Source of the DNA: Heterohyrax brucei
Taxonomy: Eukaryota; Chordata; Mammalia; Hyracoidea; Procaviidae
Assembly: GCA_028571685.1 (NCBI GenBank)
Contig: CM053154.1
Coordinates: 18,756,001 to 18,820,000, forward strand
DNA: 64,000 nt
Direction of reading: 5' to 3'
The translations under genes and the position numbers were made by a program. Below the pieces are notes generated by a model. It did no database searches, was not told the origin of the DNA, and saw nothing but the letters and a program-made list of their open reading frames with translations. Position 1 is the stretch's first letter. Each line of letters starts with the position of its first letter. Positions 21,760 to 32,916 of this stretch are shown here, one piece after another.

Positions 21760-22769
21760 TGTCTTGGTCATCTGGTACTGCTCTAACAGAAAATATCACA
21801 AGTAAATGGCTTTAGCAAAGAAGTTTATTCTCACACAGTCCAGAAGGCTAGAAGTCTGAGTTCAGGGTGCCAGTTCTAGGGGAACGTACTCTCTGTCAGC
21901 TCTGGAGGAAGGTTTTGTGTTGCATTAGTCTTTCTTTGGTCTGAGAGCATCTTGGCCCAGAAACCCCAGGTCTGAAGGACACACTGCTCTCGGTGCTGCT
22001 TTCTTGGTGATATGAGATTTCCAGCTCTCTGCATGCTTCCTTTTCTTTTTATCTCTTGCAGGATAAAAGGTGGTACAAGCTATATTCCAGGGAAACTCCC
22101 TTTACATTGGAATGGGGGAGCGACTTTAGGAAGAATGTTACAGTCCCACCCTAGATCTCTTTAATATAATCCAATCTATTAAGCACTTGGCTATTAATCA
22201 CAGACAGAGAACAGGATTTACAGCATGAGAAAATCACAGTGGAGGACAACCACACAGTACTGGGAAGCACAGTCCAGCCTAATTACTCCACACATTTTTT
22301 TAATTGTGATTAAGTGAGAGTGTACAATACAAACCAATTTTACATCTCCTCCTACCTAGTGCTCCTTCTACTCTCCTAATCCTGTGACACTCCTTTTCAT
22401 TTTATACTTGTGGTGTCTGCTTAACAAGCTCCTGGCCCCTCCTCTCTACCTTCTTCTCTCTCATCTAGAAAGAGACCAGTAGGTAGCCTCCTGTAAATGC
22501 ACAGAAACATAAAGGACACACATCATACGGTCACAATGTGCCCCGACTCTAGTCCATTTTTGTCCAAAGAGTTGACCTCAGCAGTGTTTTCTGGAGAGGC
22601 AGCAGCAGGTCCAGGGACCATGTTCTCAGGGGATCCCCCAGGCTGTTGGACCATCAAATGTGGTCTTTTAGTAGAGTTCTTAAGCTGCACTCCTCTTTTT
22701 CTCGTGTTGCAGTAGGGACTCAACACTGACTACACACATTTTAGGGGGAACACAATTTAATCCATGGCA
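21760..22769 (-). mobile_element. MaLR solo LTR with nested L1
   Basis: The LTR starts 'tgtcttggtcat' and ends 'ccatggca', keeping TG...CA termini. It is flanked by a 5-bp target duplication, AGCGT at 21755-21759 and AGCAT at 22770-22774. The single difference is a CpG decay step. An L1 tail occupies 22299-22728. Removing that leaves an LTR of about 570 bp of the same family as the copies at 12539 and 61988. Confidence 0.88.
22299..22728 (-). mobile_element. 5'-truncated L1 3' end, nested in the MaLR LTR
   Basis: It starts with the complement of the lineage-specific L1 terminus ('ttaattgtgattaagtgaga') and runs through the 3' UTR to 'ctcgtgttgcagtagg'. A 14-bp target duplication with one mismatch lies at 22285-22298 and 22729-22742 ('actccacacatttt' / 'actacacacatttt'). 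Confidence 0.87.
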
Positions 22770-22897
22770 AGCATCATAGCAACAGGCAAGCCACCACCAA
22801 GAGACAGGCGATGGCTACTCACGGGACACGTCTCCCAGGCATCAAACCCAGTCCTCCCACACAGAAGGCAAGAATTCTAACCCCGAAACACCAGCGT
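22770..22897 (-). mobile_element. tRNA-Gly-derived SINE, part 2 (head)
   Basis: It continues part 1: 'agcatcatagcaacaggcaa', then the tRNA-Gly-like head 'catcaaacccagtcctccca' and 'gcaagaattctaaccccgaa'. Confidence 0.82.
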
Positions 22898-23035
22898 CCT
22901 TAAAAGAGCGTCTTAAGTTCCTTCTGTATCTAGCGCTGCAGAATCTTCTGTCTCCTCCCGTCTCTCACATCTGTTGAACATGACAGAAATCTCAGCAGGA
23001 CTGCTCCCAGTGTGCTCACCCTTTAGAGAAAACCG

Positions 23036-23185
23036 TAACCAAACACACTGCCATCCGACTCATAGTGACATTACAGGACAGAGTAAAGCTGCCCCCGTGG
23101 GGTTTCCAGGGAGCAGCTGGTAGATTTGAACTGATGACCCTTCGGTTAGCAGCCAAGCCCGTAACCACTGTGCCATCAGGGCCCC
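23036..23185 (-). mobile_element. AfroSINE-type SINE
   Basis: It is a complete minus-strand copy from 'aaacacactgccatccgact' to the head 'ccactgtgccatcagggc'. Confidence 0.93.
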
Positions 23186-24329
23186 CTCTTCAGAGAAGTA
23201 GCATGTTTCTATTGCGTGGCTGAAGAGAGGTGAGGCCAAGACAGAATCTTGTTCTTGTTTTCCTACAGGAGATTTGTGGTCCCAAATGGTACCATTTAGG
23301 TAGGCATCACCAGCTTCCGAACTGCCACACCCTTCATTATGATTCACAGCTTACAGACTCAATTCCTGGGAATGTGTTTTTGAAACCCAACAAATCCGGA
23401 GTTCACATATGTTGCCTGAATGCAACATAGTATAATGCCTTTTTTTCCTTTTTTTTTTTTTTTTGTCCTGACTGTCCGTGCCCCCACCCCACCCCCTGCC
23501 TACCCTTTAGGAACCCCATCTCATTGAGTGGCATTAAAAACAAAACACAACACAATCCTCACTCCCACTTAGAGGGCTGAGTCCTGGGGAGCTGGAGCAG
23601 AGGAGAGGTTGTCGCCTCTAAAGTTCAGAAATAAAAATGACTTTTTCTTTTCAGCAAGTGCTCCCTGATGTGACTCTGTGATCGGTATCAAATGCTCGGT
23701 AGCCAGGACTTCTGTCGAGCTTTCTCAGCTAAAAGAGATTGAACCTACCCGTTGCTCTTTGTGAGAAAATAATGGTGGTTACAATAAGGAGCCGATACAT
23801 TGTCCCCGCATGAATAGTTCCAATGGGAGATATTTGCTGTTGGGCCCTGTAGATTACTCGCAAAGAAATGTCCAGCTCCCTTCGATGAGAAAGGTTATGC
23901 TACAGGCACACAGGCCAGACTATTTTGTGGTAATGAATCAATGGAGCCTGCAATTAATAGAGTCTCATTTCAAAATGGTAGGGAGTCATCTTTTGAAATA
24001 GGGTCTATTTTCTCCTCAGGCCGCATGGCACAGCCCGGGGTGTCTCTGGCTTGAATGGACTAACTTTATGTGTGAGCAGGGGTGGTGTGCTGGCAAGAGG
24101 GTGACAAGCAAGGTTGCCTTAGAGGTTTCTTGGGCAAGCTGTCAGGGAAATGAAACCCATGTGTGGTTGTTAGTATGTGCCTCAGAGCCAGGCAAAAAAC
24201 AGAGACAGGCTGGGAGGACCACAGTATCTTCTGAGTCTCCCATCTCTGTAGCAGCCACGCAAAGTCCTGCTCATCAGGACTTCTATGAGAACCCATGCCT
24301 AATGCATTGTGGTATTAGAAGAAAAATGC
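23186..24329. other. Unique sequence; possible conserved noncoding segment at 23740-24000
   Basis: Apart from a poly-T run near 23451-23465 the stretch is repeat-free. Between about 23740 and 24000 it contains homeodomain-type cores such as 'gtaatgaatcaatgg' and 'caattaatag'. That is suggestive of a regulatory element but unproven. Confidence 0.35.
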
Positions 24330-24435
24330 TGGCTTTGCTTCCAGGCACATCTGAGTTCCAGCATGGCCTCCCTGTTCCAGTGGTGTGACTTCAGGCAAGT
24401 TACTTAACCTCTCTGAACAAAAGGGAGACCATCAT
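24330..24435 (+). mobile_element. MIR SINE
   Basis: MIR core: 'gtgacttcaggcaagttact', 'taacctctctgaac', 'gggagacc'. Confidence 0.8.
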
Positions 24436-24463
24436 TTCTGAACAGATGGTTGCAAAGAAAATG

Positions 24464-25232
24464 CTGCATTTGTTTTCTAGGGCTGCTGTAACCAAGTCCC
24501 ACAAACCAGGTGCTTCAGAAGACAGAAAGTTACTGTTTCACAGTTCTGGAGGCTAGATGTCAGATGAAGAATACTGAACATTCCATGGACCATCAGAAGA
24601 ATGAATAGATCTGTCCTGGAGGAAGGACAGCCAGAATGCTACTGAGAGGCAAGGACGGTGAGGCTTCATCTCATACCTTTTGAACATGTCATCAGGAAGG
24701 ACCAGTCCCTGGAGGAGGACTTGGTAAAGTAGATGGTCAGCACAAAAGAGGAAGACCATCCTCACTGTGATGCATTGACACGGGCTGCAACAACGGGCTC
24801 TAGCATGACAATGATTTTATCATGAGTGTGGTACAGGACCAGGCAGAGTTTTGTTCTGTTGTACACAGGGTTGCTATGAGTTGGAACCAACTCAGTGGCA
24901 CCTAATGACAACAGCAAGAGCAAGCTCTGTCCAACGACTCTAGGGGAAGAGTCTTTCTTTTCTCTCTCCTCTCCTGGTAGCCTCAGGCATTCCCTGGCTT
25001 CTGGATGCATCTTCACAGGGCTGTCTTCTCTCCAGCTCTGTGTCTCCTCTCCTCCATAAGTAAACTCTTATATTAGATGAGGATCCACCCTAGACCAACG
25101 TGACCTCAGGTTAATTTAGCTGATGAAAACTTTGAAGACCTGATATCCAAACAAGGTCTCATTCCCAGTTCTGATTTGGAGTTAGAACTTTGATGTATAT
25201 TTTTGGAGGATACAGTGCAATCCACAACAGGT
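24464..25232 (-). mobile_element. MLT1 MaLR LTR with nested RTE
   Basis: The left part reads 'tctagggctgctgtaaccaa', 'caaaccaggtgcttcagaag' and 'cacagttctggaggctagat', the reverse-strand start of MLT1. The LTR resumes after the RTE piece with 'catcttcacagggctgtctt' and 'aaacaaggtctcattccc' and ends 'gcaatccacaacagg'. It is one LTR opened by a LINE fragment. Confidence 0.85.
24568..24920 (+). mobile_element. RTE (BovB-like) LINE 3' end, nested in MLT1
   Basis: It resembles the C-terminal coding end of an RTE element with landmarks 'ttccatggaccatcagaaga', 'caggaaggaccagtccctgg' and 'aagaggaagaccatcctcac'. The tail 'gggttgctatgagttggaac' and 'cctaatgacaacagc' follows. The frame has stops and frameshifts. 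The tail is nearly the same as that of the local SINEs. Confidence 0.82.
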
Positions 25233-25234
25233 AT

Positions 25235-25800
25235 ATAGCAAGTCCCCTGGCAGAGATGTGACAGATGCAGCGGGCAGACACTACTGGTTCATGATTAGGC
25301 CTCTTACCTTCTTTCTTACCAACAGAATCCCAATTTTGTTCATGGTAGTAATATGTCCAGCCAAGAAAAACTTTACTTCCCAGTGCCTCTTGTAGTTGGG
25401 ATGGCATGACTTCAGCCATTCAGAAGTGGGACAGCATCTAGTGGGTGGGGCTATCTGAAAAGCTATCATTCTCCTGACTAAAATATAAAAAAGGCAGCTT
25501 TAGCTGGCACAAATTTTCACCTTTTGCCTGCCCTCTTCTTCCTTCTTGGAATGTAGTTGTGATGGCTGGAAGTGCAACAGCCATCTTGCGATTATTGGGA
25601 CCAACTTCACACGCTAAGGAGAGTAGAGCAAAAGAAGAGAACGAGCCAGAAGTATCAGTGAAGTTGTGGGCCACCATTTCTGGTTGCTGACTGTGTCCCT
25701 CAGGACCTCTTGTCATCTATGAACAATGAATCCCCACGTGTTTAAGTCACTGTGACTTGGGCTTTCTATTATACACAGTGAGCAGATTCTCTGAATGATA
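25235..25800 (+). mobile_element. Probable ancient LTR, family not assigned
   Basis: It has an LTR-like run of modules: 'tcccagtgcctcttgtag', 'tggctggaagtgcaacagcc', 'atcttgcgatta' and a 3' part with 'tttaagtcactgtgacttgg'. I recognise the type as an old mammalian LTR but cannot name it with confidence. Confidence 0.5.
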
Positions 25801-26055
25801 CATCATGATTCTTATTTCTTCAGGTTGGCAAAATAAGCCTATGGCAGCTTCCTTGGAGACCTACTAAGGTAAGGGTTCGGAAAACTGGGAGACATTTCAC
25901 TGCAGTCCGATATTTCAGGACCACACTACCAGTCTCCTTCATCTCTACACCCATGAACTTGAGCTTTTTGTTTACGTAGATTTCCTGGCTTATTATTAAA
26001 TTAGAGCTTCTGGAGAAGTGGCATCAAATTAACAGAGATCAGAGACAAAGAGAGT

Positions 26056-26190
26056 CAAAACCCAAACCCATTGACGTCAAGTTGATTCTAACTTACAGTG
26101 ACCCTATAGGACAGAGTAGAACTGCTAAGAGTTCCCAAAGAGTGTTTGGTGGACTTGAACTGCCAATCTTTTCGTTAGCAGCTGTAACAC
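26056..26190 (-). mobile_element. AfroSINE-type SINE, head truncated
   Basis: It runs from 'aaacccattgacgtcaag' through the body to 'gttagcagctgtaacac', where the head is lost. Confidence 0.88.
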
Positions 26191-26246
26191 AAAGGATAGC
26201 CAAAGCTATATATAAAAGTCCTCTTTGCATTGTATACAATCCGCTA

Positions 26247-26405
26247 CCACTACCCACTGCCGTCAGGTCGAGTCCAACTCATAGTGACCCTATAGGTCAG
26301 AGTAGAACTGTCCCATAGAGTTTCCGAGGAGCATATGCCAGACTTGAACTGCCAGTCTTTTGGTTAGCAGACATAGTACTTAACCACTACGCCACCAGGG
26401 TTTCC
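26247..26405 (-). mobile_element. AfroSINE-type SINE
   Basis: It is a complete minus-strand copy ending 'cactacgccaccagggtttcc', with a well-kept head including CpG in the A-box region. Confidence 0.95.
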
Positions 26406-27877
26406 ACTGCACACGATAGGAAGTTAACGAACCCCAAGAACAAAGGTGCTTCCTAAATGGATCAACTGCCTGCCACGATGGACTGAAACCCTGACAAGAG
26501 CAGGAAGTAAATATGGCAATGGACAGTAATAATAACAGTAATAAAATTTAAAAGCTTCTTCCCTAGTAAAGGAACCTTCTTGGAGTTGTCACTCCCTGGT
26601 GAAGTAGCCAAGAGTATTCCGTTTTATCCAAAGGGACTCAGTGGGAACCTGGGAAAATATAGGCAAGTTTTACCAAAGGTTGAGTTGGCAGCGTCTTCCC
26701 AAAGCTGGGAGGAAACTTCCCAGTGACCTTTGAAGGTCAAACTCCCAGCCTGCAGCTCTGGGCAGTGTGGTCTAATGGCTGCCTGTCTAGGAGCACAGCA
26801 GAGCCAACTGAGTCACAAATGAGCTCATCATCTATGTGTCGGCTGGAACTGCCAGTCTAAAGTCCCTCCTAATGGCTGACAAATGTCACAGGGACGTGGG
26901 TGCTTTTCTCGTTAATTGAATTGGTTAATTAGGTCCCAGAGGCCCAGCTGCTAATTAGGAACTGCAGCAGAATATACGCTTAAGCAAAGAAAAAAAAAAG
27001 GACACAAGGAAGTCAAAACAAAAGAGGGAACACACATGCACACACATCCCAAACCCTTTTGTGTTTATTATAATCTGTACTGTTACCTTCTCTTAATTTC
27101 TGACGTGCCACATGTTACTGCCTTCTTGATGTGTTCAAAAAAAAGAAAAGAAAAAAAAAAAGGGAGGGCAAGAAAAGCTCCACTTCTGCCTTTTTCCATG
27201 AGGAGCATCTGCTCAATCAGTTCCTCGTTTATTAACTTTATGCCAATTAGGAGTAAAAAAAAAAAAAAAAAGTAGAAGAGGAAACAAGGGAGTCCAGACT
27301 TGCAGCTTCATGCATTACCTCGTGAAGATGGTATTTTCAAAAGCTACACATTTCCTCCCATTTGTAGAAAGAGGCATCAACCACCTACCAGACTCAGCAG
27401 TGATTTGCTGATGTTTCAGAAAACTTTTCCAGAATTCCAGAGAACAGGTCCCAGACGGAAGCAGGAAGACCCAGTGAAACCAGCACCGGGCCCCTGAGGA
27501 GTAAGCTCGCTTCAGCTCATGGAGGACTAGAGAAATTCAGACTTGGAGGCAGGGTCTCCAAACAAGTATTTGGCCACCATTAAACCACATCTTCCCGGAG
27601 TTGCCTTATTTCTGTTCTGGCTTCTAGTTAGGAGAAACGTTTAAGGAAGTTGAATTTTCCAATGTCATACCATCACCTTACACTGCTTTTGGCCACTGGC
27701 AAGCCCCAAACATCTACCAGACACGTAGACACTCTGGTTAGTTGGCCAGAGGTGGGAAGATTGAGAAGCAGAGGTCCACGGTAGGAAAATGGTACAAACA
27801 CCAACGACTTTTATGGCAGGAAGAGATTTTTCCAGCCTCTAAAGTCCTGGCAGAGATAGACAAGGAAAATCAGTCTT
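26406..27877. other. Unique sequence with A-rich runs; possible conserved noncoding segment at 26880-26965
   Basis: There are A-rich runs at 26988-27000, 27136-27162 and 27255-27272. Three TAATT cores cluster within about 50 bp (26911-26960). The open frame at 27036-27275 runs into an A run and has no recognisable product. Confidence 0.4.
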
Positions 27878-27962
27878 AAAAAACAAACAATGCCATAGAG
27901 TCAATTCCGACTCATAGGGATCCCATAGGACAGAGTAGAACTGCCCCACAGTGCTTTCAGAC
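27878..27962 (-). mobile_element. AfroSINE-type SINE, tail and body half
   Basis: Only 'gccatagagtcaattccgac' to 'gaactgccccacagtg' is present. The head is missing. Confidence 0.85.
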
Positions 27963-28039
27963 AGAAAGTGCTGGCAGACAGAAATGGCTCACCTTTTGAT
28001 TATCAACTGAACTCTCAGCTATGGAGCCAACCAGTCTTA

Positions 28040-28310
28040 CAAAGAAGCACAACCAAGATGGCCCTTAGCAGCAAGGATGGTGAGACTTCAACTTGCTTGC
28101 TTCTAGCCCATCATGAAAGACAATCACCGGTAAAGAATAACAGTTCTGGTAGAGGGCCAACCAGAGAAACCCTTAATGAGATGGGTTGACAGCAAAGCCG
28201 CAACAATGGACTGAAATATGTTAACAACGGTAACAATGGTACAATCTTTCATTCTGTTACACACAAGGTCACCTTGAATTACAGCCAACCTGTTGGCAGC
28301 TAACGCAGGA
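28040..28310 (+). mobile_element. RTE (BovB-like) LINE 3' end, decayed
   Basis: It matches the order of the copy at 24568: 'agcaaggatggtgagacttc', then 'cttaatgagatgggttgaca', then 'ttctgttacacacaagg', with a decayed tail. Confidence 0.68.
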
Positions 28311-30604
28311 AAGTGGCCAGTCGTGCCTCAATGCTTCTGACTCTCAAAGCACTGGGCTTCTGAAAACAAGTGACTAGAAGCTTGGGGACCTCAAGGAACA
28401 GTGTGACTTGGATACTGCTTGAAGTCTTCTTCTCCAGTGGGTTTTGGTCAGTTTGGCTACACTCTCAATATGCAGCCTGCCCTCCCAGCCCAGTCACCAC
28501 CTCCAGAGCCTTCCTTATGACTTCTTCCAATTTCCAGCCTTCTCCCTAAGAAGGCCTGTGTGTCTGCTCTGGGAGAGCTGCCTCAGCTCAGGCACAAGCT
28601 AGATTTGGGGGCTTCTCTTGTTGCAAAGACTTCAAATCAAAACGGTTCTAACTTTCCTGAAAACTGGAGGAGTCCTGGAGAGGGACCACCACCTATACAG
28701 AGCCCTCTGCCCTCTATGTGGCTGACAGTCCTGCACCTTTGGTCACTCCTCTCCCCTGCCCCTTTTTAATATCACTCAACAGGGAGCATGCCTCCCCCAA
28801 CAGCTAGATGGCGGGTGCTGAGGCATGTGCACTGAACGGTCAAGGTCAACAGAAAAGTTGAATATTTTAGTGATTCCACTCAAGTGCCTGCATTTTTTAG
28901 CTAACAAGGATGTGTATATGTTTATTAAAACTGCACTGACTTTATTCTGAGCAAAGAACCTATGGAGGGTTTTCAAGAGATGCTGGCTACAATCTACGGG
29001 GCTGTTGGTTGCACTGTAAAGTGGGAGGGTGTGACAGCAGTACAGGGCAGAGCGAAGTGGCCAAGAGGGTGGCTCTGCATCTCAGTGACCAGGGTCCACC
29101 TCCTAGCCTTGACATCGGCTATGTGTGCAACAGACGAAGTATCCCAACAGGTTCTCGTCTACAAAACAGAGACAGCAGCAGGACCTACCTCCTAGGGGGC
29201 TGTTGGGAGAAAAGTGAGAGAAGGCAGGTAAAGCCAGTGGCACCATCCCTGACATGCGACATACACGCAGGAAGCATTTAGTATTGTCCTTGCGTTGCTG
29301 TCTTTTCTAAGCCTCAAAACTCAAAACTCTATAGCAATATCAGCTGACTTACTGTCAGCATCTTTAATTTGGGGGCTTTGCTTATATTTACATTATTCTT
29401 GTGCTTCTCACATATTTGGTTGAAGGTCTTATGCCATTCTGTCTCTACAAGATAGAATTTTTATGACTCATGGAGTCAGGGCGGTATCACAATTTCCTTT
29501 GCTTAGGGCACTGCTCTGGTTGAAAAGGGTTGGTGTTGGTGGGATGAAAGAAGTCATCGTGTTTCATAAGTGTGCCCAACTGTATAAGGAATTTTTCATA
29601 GCGGATCCCTTCAGGGAGGTAACTTAGTTCCTGGAGGGAAGAGTGGTTGCTTAAGTCCCAGGGTCTCTTTGGGTGCCCCCATTCCTTTGTTCTAGAGAGA
29701 TGTCACAACTAATACTCTTTTGTAGTTGTTGTTTCATCATCATCTGAAAGGGAAGGTAGATTGACCACACTGAAAGGCTGAAGGACGAACGGGCGCAGTT
29801 TGCTTGGGACAGAAGGCTCCTGGACCACAGGACTTTGGAGGTTCACACCAAGAAATTCCCAGGTAATTCAGGGTGATTTGGTTGCCCTACTGGCAGATTT
29901 GTCTAGAAAGGGGATTTGAGGGAGGTATTAATCCCAAACCACCCAGCAAGTTAATAAACTTAGTGAAAACCTGGGACTAAGTCTATGCTGAAGATACATT
30001 TAATATTATTATTACTAATACTGAACAATGCCCAGGTCTTCTATTTCTCAGCTGTCTGTACTTGGGAAATTTCCTTTCTTCCAATAATATTAACCACAAC
30101 TTTAATGATTATTCAGTATTATTATTATATTTAGTGTTCTCTGAATTTAAAAATCTTAGAAACACACAATTACTTAGCGACACAGAAAATGGACTGTGGG
30201 TCTCATCTGTTTGGTCTCATACTTACCTTTTTTACAGGTAGGAACGCTAAAAAAAAAAAAAAATCAGAATTGATCCAGCCTCTCTCTATAGATAGTGCGA
30301 GGAGGAGATGTTTAAGAGTCAAACACAAACAAAAAACTCTACTTGGGGCTTGGGGGACACTACTCTCCTTCTCTTTTCAAGGGAACTCCAGAGAAAAGTC
30401 AGCATATTCTGGTACCCAGGCCTGCAAAGCTTGGTCTTCTCTACCTCAGCTGATTTTCAATCCTGACTTGAAATTACAGGCTTCCTTGTGTTTCCTTCAG
30501 ATGCACAAAGAAATCTACCAAAAAATAAAAGAAGGAAAAAGGAGGTTCACCTTTTTCCACAAGAGAGAAGACAAATATTTGAAGATGCGAATGAGCCTAC
30601 ACTG
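28311..30604. other. Unique sequence, no feature seen
   Basis: About 2.3 kb with no repeat placed. A 138-codon open frame at 30189-30605 opens in AT-rich DNA and includes a lysine run from an A tract. It looks like a chance frame. Confidence 0.4.
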
Positions 30605-30775
30605 AGCATCTAAAACTTGCCAGGCCCACAGATTAAGTAATGCTTTCATTTAATTCTCAGAGAACTTGGAGAGGTTGGTGTTATGATCTGTATTTGACAG
30701 CTGAGGAAACCAGGGCTCAGAGAAGGAAAGTAGCTTTCCCAGGAACACACAGCTAAGAGGTGGGAGGTCTGGGGA
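30605..30775 (-). mobile_element. MIR SINE
   Basis: Reverse-strand landmarks are 'tttaattctcagagaac', 'cagctgaggaaaccagggct', 'cagagaagg' and 'acacagctaagaggtggga'. Confidence 0.85.
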
Positions 30776-30844
30776 GTGTAACAGTGTAATCATTATTGCT
30801 ATCTACTTAAAATAAACATAATAATAGAGCAACAATTAATAAAT

Positions 30845-31235
30845 TTTAAGTGCTTCTTAGTTCCAGATACCAAATTGCACCCTTCAGTGATCATTCACAT
30901 TTAGTCATTAAAACAGCCTCTAGATTCAAAACCAAACCAAACCCATCACTGGTGAGTCAATTCTGACCAATAGTGACCCCATAGGATGGAGTAGATCTGC
31001 CCCATAGTTTCCAAGGAGCACCCGGTGGATTTAAACTGCTGATCTTTTTCTTAGCTGTTGTCACACTTAACCACTAGTCCACCAGGGTTAGTACCACTAT
31101 TAAACCTATTTAGCAGATGGATAAACAGAGGGTTAGAAAGGCTGTGTAAATGGCATAGGACCCACAGCCTATAAGTGAAAGGACTAGGGTTTAAACCTGT
31201 GTCTGTTTGGCTCCGCAAACCACACATTGTCCATT
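30845..31235 (-). mobile_element. MIR SINE split by an AfroSINE-type SINE
   Basis: The left part 'taagtgcttcttagttcc' and the right part 'cagatggataaacagagggt' with 'gactagggtttaaacctgtg' belong to one reverse-strand MIR. It is opened by the SINE at 30930-31089. Confidence 0.75.
30930..31089 (-). mobile_element. AfroSINE-type SINE, nested in MIR
   Basis: It is a complete minus-strand copy: tail 'gaccaatagtgaccccatag', body, and head 'taaccactagtccaccaggg'. Confidence 0.93.
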
Positions 31236-32317
31236 GCACAACATACATGACCGACCCTTCACGTCAGGTAAAAACTCATCTGCATGTGTTATCCCATTGA
31301 GACTGGTTAGTTCTTCAGGGAGGTAGCACAGCAGAAAGCCAGCTCCAAGTCCAGTGCCCCAGAGGAACTGTGGACCCATGTGTCAGCAGAGAAAACGGCA
31401 TTCTTACTAAATTTCCCTTGCCCCAGCAAGAAACTTTCTAAATAACAAATCAACCCCACAGGGGATCACGGAGTGACTCAGAAAGGAAAGAAGAAGGTCA
31501 CAACAGAGGGCAATGATGAGTGAGTCACAGCCTCTACTAGCAGTGTCACCCCTCCCCCAGACCAGGCAGAAAGGCCTGGATCTTGGCTGTGTAAGGAATA
31601 TTGACCTGGGTGTATTGACACTTCCCGTGTGGAGCTGCCTTTCCTTATCGACAACCAATGGTGATGCCTAAAGTTCAATCACTGCTGGGCAGCTTTCATG
31701 TTTGTAAACAGTATTGATGTGCTAAGTAAGAGCCCCTCGGTCTGTGGGATTAAATAAGAAGGAAGGCAGAACATTTGGGAGATTAAATCCAGAAGCAGCT
31801 AATTAAAATCAGAGCTGGGATAGAAGCTGTAAATGGCGACCAATTATTGTGAATGCCTTGAATTCTGGACACCCCAGTACCTCAACCTGGGCTTTCTCAA
31901 ACTTGTGGGCAACAACACAGCCTTCTTCCCCACAGGATAAAACTGGATCCAGAAACACCCTTGGTTTTCCTCCAGTGGAGCCTCTGGGGCCTGAGACCCT
32001 GCAGAAAGCACCAGAAAGGAACTACCTCCCAAGGAGACTGGGTGGTCTGTGGAGAAGACAGCTGTCTGACACCTCCACTGTGACCCAGGATATTCAGATG
32101 CAGCCTAGAGGAAAAGAAAAGAAAAGAAAAAAAAGGGTTAAGCTTTCAATTAAAAGATGACAAAAGCACCATGAACAAGAAATGTGGGAAATGGCAGTTC
32201 GCCCTCCTGGGTTCCTAGAGTGTCAAGAATAGAACGGAGCTCAGAGTCCGTGGAGCTGGGGAAGAGAGAAAGGCTTACCGCTGTCTCCTGTCCTCGTTAA
32301 ATCACACAGAAAGCAAA
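31236..32317. other. Unique sequence; possible conserved segment at 31780-31860
   Basis: No repeat is recognised before the SINE cluster, apart from an (AAAAG)n run near 32110-32140. The 31780-31860 part is AT-rich with 'agctaattaaaatc' and 'ccaattattgtg' cores. Confidence 0.4.
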
Positions 32318-32528
32318 CCTGTCACCGTCAAGTTGATTCTGACTCCTGGTAACCCCAGGTGTTTCAGAGCAGAATGATGCTCCGCAGGGTTTTCAGTGCA
32401 TTTCGTGGGATTTGGGCAAGTAGATTGCCAGGTCTTTCTTTGGAGGCGTTTCTGGATGGATTCAATCCATCAGCCTTTCTGTTACCAGCAAGTGCTTAAC
32501 TGTGTGTGCCACCTGGGGACTCCTCGGT
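32318..32528 (-). mobile_element. Long-variant AfroSINE-type SINE
   Basis: It runs from 'cctgtcaccgtcaagttgat' to 'gtgccacctggggactcc', with the long-variant block 'gattgccaggtctttctttg'. Confidence 0.8.
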
Positions 32529-32539
32529 CTTCGTTTGTT

Positions 32540-32916
32540 GGTGTTGCTGTTACTGTTGCGCGTTCAGCTGGTAGCAGCTCCGTGGGACAGAGCAGCACCA
32601 CCCATAGGGTTTTCCAGATCATAATCTTTACAGGGGCAATTTGCCAGGTCTTTTTCCCAGGGAACCCTTGGATGGGTTCAAACTGCCGACCTTTTGGTTA
32701 GCAGCTGAGTGCTTAACTGTTGCTCCACTAAACCCACTGCCATTGAGTCAATTCCAACTCACAGCAACCCAGTAGGACACAGTAGAACTGCCCCAAAGAG
32801 TTTCTAAGGAGTGCCGGGGGGGTGGGGGGCGGATTTGAACCACCAAATTTTTGGTTAGCAGCAGTAACACTTAAACCACTATGCCACTGGGGTTTCTGTT
32901 GCTCCACTAGGGCTCC
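32540..32916 (-). mobile_element. Long-variant SINE hosting another SINE
   Basis: The host copy runs to 'gcttaactgttgctccacta' and resumes at 32896 with the same 14 bases plus 'gggctcc'. The SINE at 32731-32895 lies between. Confidence 0.85.
32731..32895 (-). mobile_element. AfroSINE-type SINE nested in a SINE
   Basis: It is a complete copy from 'aacccactgccattgagtca' to 'tatgccactggggttt', flanked by a perfect 14-bp duplication (32717-32730 and 32896-32909). A G-rich interruption lies near 32814-32830. Confidence 0.95.

Noticed and set aside
30189-30605. 138-codon open frame
   Set aside because: It includes a lysine run from an A tract and has no domain or family resemblance.
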